A model generated the notes under the pieces. The model did no database searches. It was not told where the DNA came from and worked only from the letters and a program-made list of their open reading frames with translations. From assembly GCA_030452275.1 (NCBI GenBank), contig JAKDMR010000139.1:1-6143 (forward strand): a stretch of 6,143 nt of DNA. The letters are read 5' to 3'. Shown here piece by piece: positions 1 to 4,756 of the stretch. The translations under genes and the position numbers were made by a program. This DNA is from Candidatus Nitrosocosmicus sp. Lineage in GTDB: Archaea; Thermoproteota; Nitrososphaeria; Nitrososphaerales; Nitrososphaeraceae. Position 1 is the stretch's first letter. The number at the start of each line of letters is the position of its first letter.

Positions 1-2
1 GG

Positions 3-254
3 CTCAAGCTAGTTGACTTTTATGAATCAGCTTTAGGACGGGTAATCTACTCAAAAAGAAGCACTTCTATAGAACCGCTGATAGAACACATAAAATCAGT
101 CTTTAGGATAGACCCAGTACCGGTAAGAGGATTTGATAAGGTGTGTAGTATCGTACTGTTATCCGTATTGCTTTACCAGATACTTGTTTATTACAACTGC
201 AAGATGCAACAAGATAATCCACGAAGAGCAATCAAATACATGATAGGCTGTTAA
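3..254 (+). CDS. DDE transposase, C-terminal part (5' end outside window)
   Basis: The frame is open from the left edge to a TAA at 252-254 and encodes 83 residues. The segment R-S-T-S-I-E-P-L-I-E-H-I-K-S-V-F resembles the last part of the DDE catalytic core of IS4/IS5-type transposases, where the final acidic catalytic residue lies in a helix followed by Lys/Arg. After it come a hydrophobic helix (C-S-I-V-L-L-S-V-L-L-Y-Q-I-L-V-Y-Y) and a basic ending N-P-R-R-A-I-K-Y-M-I-G-C, a layout typical of these enzymes. The protein would cut and rejoin the ends of an insertion sequence. No start codon or left end is visible. I could not identify a terminal inverted repeat or target duplication in 255-480, so the right end of the element is not placed. 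The exact IS family is uncertain; that it is a transposase is fairly sure. Confidence 0.8.
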   Translation, partial: LKLVDFYESALGRVIYSKRSTSIEPLIEHIKSVFRIDPVPVRGFDKVCSIVLLSVLLYQILVYYNCKMQQDNPRRAIKYMIGC

Positions 255-407
255 TATAATTCAGTTTCTAATTGTAATAGGATAAAATTATCAAAATGAA
301 TTATGACCCAGCCTCAGGTAAATAAGGATATGGTAAGATACAAGATCTTGAGTAATCAATCGATTTTTCTGCGCACTATGGAATTATAATATTTGGAATG
401 AAATAGT

Positions 408-415
408 AAAAAAAA
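408..415 (-). terminator. Oligo-T terminator candidate for proteasome operon
   Basis: Eight consecutive A on the plus strand give T8 on the minus strand, about 65 nt past the stop codon of the alpha-type subunit. Archaeal RNA polymerase often terminates at T-runs of this kind without a hairpin. The rest of 255-479 holds no ORF I can support. Confidence 0.4.
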
Positions 416-479
416 TGTGCTTAGGAATAATTGCTACCATACAATGAACTGTTTGAAATCAAGTTGTCGTCACATCATG

Positions 480-1172
480 TTAGAGTTCCTGTTCTAGTTT
501 TTTAAATCCTTTTGACGTAACTATTCCCGACTCAACCACCGGTTTTTCTCCGATTGCTTTTTCTATAGCTTCATTTGACAATTTCAATGCCCGTTCAATA
601 TTCATATTTGTATCATAACCTTTTTGAATCACGTCTAGTGCCACATAGGAGGAGTTGCCTATTGCAAATCCACCTCCTTTCAAATAAGTTCCACTGGGGT
701 CAACTCGGTACAAATGTATTCCATTTTCATCTACTCCAGCAACGATTATTGAAGCCGCTTGAGGTCTTACAGCATAAATTGTGTAATTATGTAAATAAGT
801 ACTTAGATGTTTGGTGATGGATCGTATATCAATAGAGCTATCATATGAAATGCGATGTTTCTGAGCTTGTAACCTTATTTCTTCTATTAGATGTTCTATA
901 TCTGCAATATAGCCTGCTCCAGTCGCTCCGATGTGCTTATCAATTACAAATATTTTTTCATTAGGATCTACCAATGGTAAAGTGGGTTTGATATGACTTG
1001 AAATGAGGGCGAATTCTGGAGTCTTTAATCCAATAGTTGTAGAACCCTTATTTACCGCCTCTAAAGCATTATCTACTAATACCAGGCGACCACCTTGTCC
1101 ATAGTAGTATGGATATCTACTGTTATTCCCAAAACTATAAGGAGAACCTACAGAATTATTATCTTCAGACAT
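480..1172 (-). CDS. Divergent 20S proteasome alpha-type subunit
   Basis: This 230-residue protein is alpha-type rather than beta-type. It carries G-R-L-x-x-V-x-x-A-L-E-A-V-x-x-G-S-T-T-I-G-L-K (residues 28-50), N-E-K-I-F-V-I-D (71-78), I-G-A-T-G-A-G-Y-I-A-D (80-90), Y-T-I-Y-A-V-R-P (about 130-137) and D-P-S-G-T. All of these align without trouble to archaeal alpha subunits, and there is no N-terminal catalytic Thr. Alpha subunits form the outer rings of the proteasome and the gate where ATPase C-termini dock. Lys73 and Gly43 match the docking lysine and glycine (Thermoplasma K66 and G34). The N-terminus is odd: instead of the Y-D-R-A-I-T-V-F-S-P-D-G helix start it has a Tyr/Asn/Gly/Ser-rich stretch, and the gate cluster (Y8, D9, P17, Y26 in Thermoplasma) reads N17, S18, Q26, N35. 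The ATG lies 21 nt after the beta stop, with a weak A-G-G-A-A-G upstream, so the pair is probably an operon. I infer it is a paralogue alongside a canonical psmA elsewhere in the genome. The fold is sure; the gate interpretation is an inference from an ungapped alignment recalled from memory. Confidence 0.88.
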   Translation of the reverse strand: MSEDNNSVGSPYSFGNNSRYPYYYGQGGRLVLVDNALEAVNKGSTTIGLKTPEFALISSHIKPTLPLVDPNEKIFVIDKHIGATGAGYIADIEHLIEEIRLQAQKHRISYDSSIDIRSITKHLSTYLHNYTIYAVRPQAASIIVAGVDENGIHLYRVDPSGTYLKGGGFAIGNSSYVALDVIQKGYDTNMNIERALKLSNEAIEKAIGEKPVVESGIVTSKGFKKLEQEL

Positions 1173-1193
1173 TTTGTGTTATCTTCCTATCCC

Positions 1194-1775
1194 TTATATT
1201 ACGACCTGTTCGTCTGTTACCAATTTGGGTATGACTAAAACATCTATCCCATTACCAGAGCCGGGGTCCCGCTCCATAGCGGCTGCAACGGCTTTTTTAG
1301 CAATTTCCTTTGCTTCGTCGTTTGTGATATCAAAATGGTAAAGGCTTTCAAGCACTCCATAAGCTATGGGGGCTCCCGAACCTGATGCAGCATAATCTTC
1401 ATTTGTAATTGCACCACTCATATCTGCAACATTTACATGTGATCCGCTTGCGTCTACGCCTGCTACTAGTAACTCGACATAATAAGGTTGATAATTCTTT
1501 AACCCTGAGTAGGCGAGATTTGCGATTAGTCTTGAAGATTCTTTTACACTCAATGGAAATCCCCTTCGTAGTTCTATTAATTTTCTCTCAGCTGCAGTAA
1601 CTTTGATTAAATGTTCTGCATCTGATAGCTGTCCTGCAATAGCAATTGCAAGCGTATCATCTATTTTGGAAATCTTTTGTACTATCTTGGATCCTATAAA
1701 AAAACCCTTACTGGCTCGTTTATCGGATGCAAGTACTACTCCCTCGGTTGTTTTAATTCCTATTATAGTAGTCAT
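1194..1775 (-). CDS. psmB: 20S proteasome beta subunit (catalytic)
   Basis: The product is the threonine-protease subunit that forms the inner rings of the proteasome and cuts peptide bonds. I chose the ATG at 1773-1775, giving 193 residues that start M-T-T-I-I-G-I-K; Met removal would expose Thr1 directly. In mature numbering the catalytic set is complete: Thr1, Asp17 (S-D-K-R), Lys33 (V-Q-K), Gly47, the G-S-G loop serine (Ser132), and Asp169/Ser172 in R-D-P-G-S-G-N-G-I-D. The motif S-G-S-G-A-P-x-A-Y-G-V-L-E is a strong beta-subunit signature. An in-frame TTG at 1815-1817 would add 14 residues, but nothing supports it: there is no Shine-Dalgarno, and residue -1 would be Met rather than the usual Gly. 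The gene is first in a minus-strand operon, with the divergent alpha-type gene 21 nt downstream. Archaea of this class usually have one alpha and two beta genes, so this may be one of two beta paralogues. Confidence 0.94.
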   Translation of the reverse strand: MTTIIGIKTTEGVVLASDKRASKGFFIGSKIVQKISKIDDTLAIAIAGQLSDAEHLIKVTAAERKLIELRRGFPLSVKESSRLIANLAYSGLKNYQPYYVELLVAGVDASGSHVNVADMSGAITNEDYAASGSGAPIAYGVLESLYHFDITNDEAKEIAKKAVAAAMERDPGSGNGIDVLVIPKLVTDEQVVI

Positions 1776-1802
1776 TTTGTTATAGTAATATAGAGTATGG
1801 TC

Positions 1803-1813
1803 GAATTTATTGA
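1803..1813 (-). promoter_or_regulatory. Possible TATA box of psmB operon
   Basis: On the minus strand C-A-A-T-A-A-A-T-T-C-G is centred about 33 nt before the ATG at 1775, which would give a leader of a few nucleotides. A better-looking C-T-A-T-A-T-T-A (1785-1792) lies only about 13 nt before the ATG and would start transcription inside the gene, so I prefer the upstream site. The match is weak. Confidence 0.3.
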
Positions 1814-1817
1814 CCAA

Positions 1818-2133
1818 GTTCGGTTCAAATTAGTCACAATTTGACTTCAATTGTTATCAAGACTTGCTGGCAAGAACTGTAAGATTGAATTTATTGTTTA
1901 TCTTATATAGAAATCTAAAAGGGATCAATATAGATTATCAACAAATGTTTTTTCAAGTCACTGATCATGATTTAGTAATTTATACGTCATACTCGCTTGC
2001 CAATCAAACAAACAATATCTCCTCATGATGGACTAAGCAACTCAATGCGGTTAAAGTTATTAAATTAATTACCAAAATACTGCTGCTACGGCATCTAATG
2101 AAAACCATTAAATGATAAATATTTCACAACAGG
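1818..2133. other. AT-rich intergenic spacer
   Basis: About 316 nt separate the start region of the proteasome operon from the 3' end of the His-rich gene. I see no ORF with protein-like composition, no tRNA, and only one small hairpin (C-T-T-G-C/G-C-A-A-G at 1863-1874). The left part presumably holds upstream promoter elements of the beta gene. Confidence 0.5.
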
Positions 2134-2141
2134 AAAAAAAA
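2134..2141 (-). terminator. Oligo-T terminator of His-rich gene
   Basis: Eight A on the plus strand are T8 on the minus strand, about 31 nt past the stop codon of the His-rich exported protein. This fits archaeal T-run termination. Confidence 0.5.
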
Positions 2142-2172
2142 TTAGGAGTGAATAGGACGATGGGCAGAATAT

Positions 2173-2610
2173 TTAACACATTCTACCTGGTTTGCAATTA
2201 CTGGGATCAAAGATATGATGTTTTTCGGTCCAGCTCGGATGATGACTGTGATGATCTGCATGATGAGGATGAGTATGGGTCACGGTATGGGCATGACCCT
2301 TGTGAGTAAAGACGTGAGTGTGTTCATCTAAATATTGACCATTGTTATCTGTTGAAATTTTACCGAGAATATCAGAAAGTTCCCCTATTATTGCAGTTAG
2401 TTGAGCGGTTGCAACTGTTGAATTATCACTTGATACAGTATTTTGTGCTTGGGTTAAATTTGCGATCAATTGAGCAAGTACCTGGCTATTTTCTTGATTA
2501 TTAGTTTGGGCAGAAACTTCATTGTTTAATGTCCACCCTCCAAAAGTTATGCCAAATGTTACAAAAAGCACGGATATGATTGCTGATTTCAGGAAGATAA
2601 TGTTCTTCAT
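2173..2610 (-). CDS. Small exported protein with His-rich metal-binding tail
   Basis: This 145-residue protein starts with a signal peptide: M-K-N, a hydrophobic core (residues 10-24), and a likely cut near V-S-A-Q at 32-35. The middle (36-92) is Gln/Asn/Ser/Thr-rich with a probable amphipathic helix (L-T-A-I-I-G-E-L-S-D-I-L-G-K-I). Residues 97-132 hold 15 histidines in H-x-H, H-H and H-H-x-H-H arrangements, and the protein ends C-K-P-G-R-M-C. Such His clusters commonly bind Cu, Ni or Zn; I infer a metal-buffering or sensing role at the cell surface, but the specific function is unknown and I do not recognise a named family. The ATG at 2608-2610 is supported by a TATA box 28 nt upstream and no Shine-Dalgarno, consistent with a leaderless mRNA. 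A T8 run follows the gene. It is divergent from the small exported-protein gene at 2853, about 240 nt away. Confidence 0.8.
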   Translation of the reverse strand: MKNIIFLKSAIISVLFVTFGITFGGWTLNNEVSAQTNNQENSQVLAQLIANLTQAQNTVSSDNSTVATAQLTAIIGELSDILGKISTDNNGQYLDEHTHVFTHKGHAHTVTHTHPHHADHHSHHPSWTEKHHIFDPSNCKPGRMC

Positions 2611-2632
2611 TTCAAATTAAATACTATGTAGG

Positions 2633-2643
2633 TTATATTTAAA
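2633..2643 (-). promoter_or_regulatory. TATA box of His-rich gene
   Basis: The minus strand reads T-T-T-A-A-A-T-A-T-A-A, a near-consensus archaeal TATA box centred 28 nt before the ATG at 2610. That places transcription start within a few bases of the start codon, so the mRNA should be leaderless or nearly so. Confidence 0.65.
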
Positions 2644-2823
2644 GAAAATTACGATTATTGTACCAAATACATATAGGTATACAAATAATTCAAATGGTCT
2701 GACACTTTTGTATAAAACGTCGTTTCGACAATGCCAGAGTTGATGGTAATAGAATATTAAACTAAGATATTCTGGTTCCTGCATCGATACCCATCTAAAT
2801 TATATTTTAAAAATGGTGGAATG

Positions 2824-2830
2824 TTATAAA
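2824..2830 (+). promoter_or_regulatory. TATA box of small exported-protein gene at 2853
   Basis: T-T-A-T-A-A-A is centred about 26 nt before the ATG at 2853, with no Shine-Dalgarno between them. This predicts a leaderless transcript, matching the arrangement at the other exported-protein genes in the window. Confidence 0.5.
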
Positions 2831-2852
2831 CATTGTTATTTAGGATCGTTTA

Positions 2853-3077
2853 ATGAATAATATTCTTGTAGTTGCAGTTATAGGCGTATGGGCTGCATCA
2901 ATCTTATTAATAGGAGCAAGCACACCAGTATTCGCCCAAGAAAACATGACAATGAATACTTCTTCATCCTCACCGGTTGAAAATACAACAGAATTAACAG
3001 ATACAGATATGGGAATGGACGGTAATACCATGATGGACAATAGCACAACAGACAATAGCACAACAGACAATAAATAG
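2853..3077 (+). CDS. Small exported Met/Asp/Ser/Thr-rich protein
   Basis: This 74-residue protein has a clear signal peptide: a hydrophobic core at residues 4-22 and T-P-V-F-A-Q at 24-29 as the likely cleavage region. The mature part is only about 45 residues, with no Cys or His and six Met (32, 34, 53, 55, 60, 61), four of them in D-M-G-M-D-G-N-T-M-M. It ends in two copies of D-N-S-T-T followed by D-N-K. Met clusters next to acidic residues can bind Cu(I) in exported proteins, but this is inference. The N-x-S/T sites (N31, N35, N45, N63, N68) suggest possible glycosylation. I do not recognise a family. The ATG is supported by a TATA box 26 nt upstream, and a T-run follows the stop. The reverse strand is also open across this region, but that frame lacks promoter and sequence features. 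Confidence 0.72.
   Translation: MNNILVVAVIGVWAASILLIGASTPVFAQENMTMNTSSSSPVENTTELTDTDMGMDGNTMMDNSTTDNSTTDNK
3036..3072 (+). repeat. 15-bp tandem repeat inside coding sequence
   Basis: The unit GACAATAGCACAACA occurs at 3036-3050 and 3051-3065 without a mismatch, followed by a partial third copy (GACAATA). It is in frame and encodes D-N-S-T-T repeats at the end of the exported protein. Copy number may vary between strains by slippage. Confidence 0.85.
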
Positions 3078-3113
3078 CAAATCAAAAGTAAAATCCATCC
3101 ATATACAACCAAA

Positions 3114-3125
3114 TTTTCTTTTTTT
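3114..3125 (+). terminator. T-run terminator after the gene at 2853
   Basis: TTTTCTTTTTTT begins 37 nt past the stop codon, a typical archaeal T-rich termination signal on the plus strand. Confidence 0.55.
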
Positions 3126-3341
3126 ATATCAGATAGTCTATGTCCATAGATACCGGATTTTGAAAGTTGTTCATGTCTAAATCTTTATAATCTATTGTTT
3201 AACGCCTCTGTTAACGATACATTCTAGGGCCTATGAATCCGGAGAATTATACTGATCGGCATTGAATAGTTCAAACATTCTAAGATTATATTTTTCAGCA
3301 ATTAGCATTAAGATTAATAATGTTGAAATTGTATTATAGAA

Positions 3342-3387
3342 TCTAAACCGATATACTCAATTGTTATACATCATATGTCGGTTTAGA
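3342..3387. repeat. Inverted repeat TCTAAACCGA / TCGGTTTAGA
   Basis: The 10-bp arms at 3342-3351 and 3378-3387 are perfect reverse complements separated by 26 nt; extending inward gives 13 bp with one mismatch. The right arm overlaps a 12-bp palindrome, TTAGAGCTCTAA, at 3383-3394. It could be a hairpin in a transcript, a protein-binding site, or the ends of a tiny element. Confidence 0.6.
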
Positions 3388-3491
3388 GCTCTAAGGCCTT
3401 TTAAACTTAGATTGGTATATACTAGTTACTAGTTAACAATGAATTAACATCGCCCATTTAGATGTTTGAACATTTTTTAGAAGAATCAAAG

Positions 3492-3509
3492 TGTGTCTCT
3501 AGAGACACA
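3492..3509. repeat. Perfect 18-bp palindrome
   Basis: TGTGTCTCTAGAGACACA reads the same on both strands with no spacer. Perfect symmetry of this length suggests a binding site for a dimeric protein or a cruciform-forming site. No gene start lies immediately next to it; the closest promoter-like element is the TATA box at about 3630. Confidence 0.7.
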
Positions 3510-3622
3510 AATCTATCTATAATTAACCAAATATGTTCTATGTATGGTACAATATCTTTATAAAGAGTTGATGAAATTTTATACTCAGAATAACATATTG
3601 TAATTGAATAATGCAACTATTT

Positions 3623-3634
3623 GCTTTTTATATA
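3623..3634 (+). promoter_or_regulatory. Strong TATA box upstream of GC-rich island
   Basis: GCTTTTTATATA is one of the best TATA boxes in the window. It predicts a start site near 3656, just before the base composition changes from AT-rich to GC-rich. No good start codon follows at leaderless distance, so the transcript may be non-coding. Confidence 0.5.
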
Positions 3635-3655
3635 GATTGCATTTTGCTGAATCTT

Positions 3656-4000
3656 TAAACGGTTTTGACATTGCAATCCCCCTTGTCGATTTGCTATCGC
3701 TAGAGGAACAAGAAAAGGACATCAGAAGCCAACAGATAATGTGAAAAATCCGGGTCCTGTTCCATCCGGGTCTACCACAAGTCTGTTATTAAACAGGTTG
3801 GTCCCCAAGACTGAATAGACAAAAATCAATGATCGTGAGGAGAAGGATTTACCGATAGACTAATTTGGCCCCAGACACGGGACTGCCCCTGCACCAAACC
3901 CTCCTGCGGCGTCTCCTGTTCTCTCAGATTAGAGTATCCCATAGTAGCAAGAACGGTCGGCCAGATCTGGGTGATTCTGGAATCATAAGAAACTCCAAAG
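3656..4000 (+). ncRNA. GC-rich island, candidate structured RNA (unassigned)
   Basis: The stretch is clearly richer in G+C than its surroundings: 65 of 120 bases at 3841-3960 against 6 of 60 at 4321-4380. In AT-rich archaea such islands without a good ORF are often structured RNAs. Supporting this are the strong TATA box at about 3630 and short local stems, for example CTGTT-ATTA-AACAG at 3783-3796, CCAGATCTGG at 3961-3970, and GATTC-TG-GAATC at 3973-3984. A direct repeat ATCCGGGTC lies at 3748-3756 and 3764-3772. I looked for conserved cores of RNase P RNA, SRP RNA, 5S rRNA and tRNA and found none convincing. The alternative is a remnant of a foreign protein gene: several short protein-like frames overlap here on both strands, each broken by stops. 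The end point is a guess. Confidence 0.3.
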
Positions 4001-4101
4001 CAAAGCAAATGTATTGTTAATAAGTAGATCAAAGGCTTCCAAAGAAGTGAAGCATCAATTGTGGTAAGATATATCAAAGAATAATCCACGAGTTGACCCA
4101 T
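3826..4101 (-). CDS. Hypothetical ORF over GC-rich island (doubtful)
   Basis: This open frame of 91 codons has an ATG at 4099-4101. Residues about 19-37 form a hydrophobic stretch (L-L-W-K-P-L-I-Y-L-L-T-I-H-L-L-C-F-G-V) that could span a membrane; the rest is Gln/Ser/Pro-rich and ends N-P-S-P-H-D-H. I recognise no family. There is no Shine-Dalgarno and no good TATA box upstream. The other frames across the GC-rich part are equally open and protein-like, so this may be chance or the remains of a frameshifted gene. It lies antisense to the RNA candidate described above. Confidence 0.22.
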   Translation of the reverse strand: MGQLVDYSLIYLTTIDASLLWKPLIYLLTIHLLCFGVSYDSRITQIWPTVLATMGYSNLREQETPQEGLVQGQSRVWGQISLSVNPSPHDH

Positions 4102-4194
4102 TAATACTACTTACTCAAATCCAACATCATGGTTCTCGAACCCCTAATCCAGGATTACAATTACAACATGGATTAATAATACTCAGGAGGAAAA

Positions 4195-4242
4195 ATGGGA
4201 AAGCTTGAATTACCAACTAAACTTCATCTAGTGTATATCTAA
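4195..4242 (+). CDS. 15-residue micro-ORF with perfect Shine-Dalgarno
   Basis: AGGAGG at 4185-4190 lies 4 nt before an ATG that opens M-G-K-L-E-L-P-T-K-L-H-L-V-Y-I and then stops. A ribosome-binding site this good is rare in the window, where most genes look leaderless. It could be a micro-protein, a leader peptide, or the 5' stub of a decayed gene. No gene follows within 300 nt on this strand, so a leader role has no visible target. Confidence 0.25.
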   Translation: MGKLELPTKLHLVYI

Positions 4243-4558
4243 TCTTATCTATAGCATCTTTAACCATTGATTTCAATCCTATTTTGCATCGCATAATCAT
4301 GAAGTCAAGGATTCCGTGAAAAATGTAAATTTTTTCAAAAACATAAATTTTATTTTTTTCTATGATTTGAAAATATAAAATAAGATATCAAGATTCTTCG
4401 CAATCTAATTGGTGTTTATTGACATTTAGTGAGAAATTACAAATTATACTTATGGAAACAGGCAAATTCGAAACCATAATCGGACATTATTAAATCGCTC
4501 TTTTATTATAATGTGTCATAGTTTTCTGTAATGTGGGTAGCCATTAAAATATATCCGG
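4243..4558. other. Very AT-rich non-coding spacer
   Basis: The stretch includes 4321-4380 with only 6 G or C in 60 bases. I see no gene on the plus strand. The minus strand has one unsupported short frame (ATG at 4300, stop at 4217), discussed under rejected items. Confidence 0.4.
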
Positions 4559-4593
4559 CCTGATTTATCAATTGACGGGAGGAGAAAATCAGG
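4559..4593 (+). promoter_or_regulatory. Hairpin with Shine-Dalgarno-like loop
   Basis: CCTGATTT (4559-4566) pairs perfectly with AAATCAGG (4586-4593), leaving a 19-nt loop that contains GGGAGGAG, a good Shine-Dalgarno match. The right arm ends at a GTG (4593-4595) that opens a 10-codon frame, whose TGA overlaps by ATGA with an ATG opening a 12-codon frame. The exported-protein gene at 4757 has its own TATA box, so this is not clearly its leader. A regulatory or small-RNA role is speculative. Confidence 0.3.
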
Positions 4594-4726
4594 TGTATCA
4601 CAAAAACCCGAAAACCCAAAAATGAAATTTATTTCGTGTCTAACTATTCACCATATATAACAGCAAACTCTATAGAATATAGAAAAATATGTGGTAAATC
4701 CTTTTTAGTAGAAAGATGAGTCCTCA

Positions 4727-4735
4727 CTTTTATAC
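4727..4735 (+). promoter_or_regulatory. TATA box of exported-protein gene at 4757
   Basis: CTTTTATAC is centred 26 nt before the ATG at 4757, with no Shine-Dalgarno in between. This predicts a leaderless mRNA. Confidence 0.55.
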
Positions 4736-4756
4736 GATGTTAATCATGTAAATTTA

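Larger units (their letters stand above)
3126..3621. other. AT-rich non-coding stretch with palindromes
   Basis: About 500 nt contain no ORF I can support on either strand. The stretch does contain several symmetric elements, described separately: an inverted repeat at 3342-3387, a 12-bp palindrome at 3383-3394 and an 18-bp palindrome at 3492-3509. There is also a direct repeat ACTAGTT-ACTAGTT at 3421-3434. The cluster could be regulatory or debris of a mobile element. Confidence 0.5.

Noticed and set aside
575..1785. Plus-strand open frames (575-817, 1409-1600, 1603-1785) opposite the proteasome genes
   Set aside because: They are antisense to two clearly recognised genes, have no promoters and encode no recognisable protein.
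2112..2309. Plus-strand frame with an Asp/His/Tyr-rich ending
   Set aside because: Its striking composition is the antisense reading of the His codons in the minus-strand exported protein.
2840..3112. Two minus-strand hydrophobic frames opposite the gene at 2853
   Set aside because: They overlap the plus-strand gene, which has a signal peptide, a TATA box and a terminator; hydrophobicity here comes from reading Asn/Thr/Asp codons in reverse.
3606..3743. Plus-strand frame containing D-I-A-I-P-L-V-D-L-L-S-L-E-E-Q-E-K-D
   Set aside because: No ATG or GTG at a sensible place. The TATA box at about 3630 would start transcription inside it, and it stops before the GC-richest part.
3656..4000. RNase P RNA, SRP RNA or 5S rRNA in the GC-rich island
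   Set aside because: The conserved cores (for example GAGGAAAGUC of RNase P, the SRP helix 8 motif, the 5S loop C consensus) are not present; some words look similar but the pairing fails.
4120..4165. GGTTCGAGAACC on the minus strand as a tRNA T-loop
   Set aside because: The flanking bases do not form a T-stem, and no anticodon or D arm or acceptor pairing is present.
4217..4300. Minus-strand 27-codon frame ending in a helix-like K-D-A-I-D-K-I-R-Y-T-L-D-E-V
   Set aside because: Protein-like in feel, but very short and without Shine-Dalgarno or TATA support; upstream the frame is AT-rich filler.
3126..4756. CRISPR array in the long gene-free region
   Set aside because: There are only isolated palindromes and short direct repeats; no repeated unit of 20-40 nt with regular spacers.
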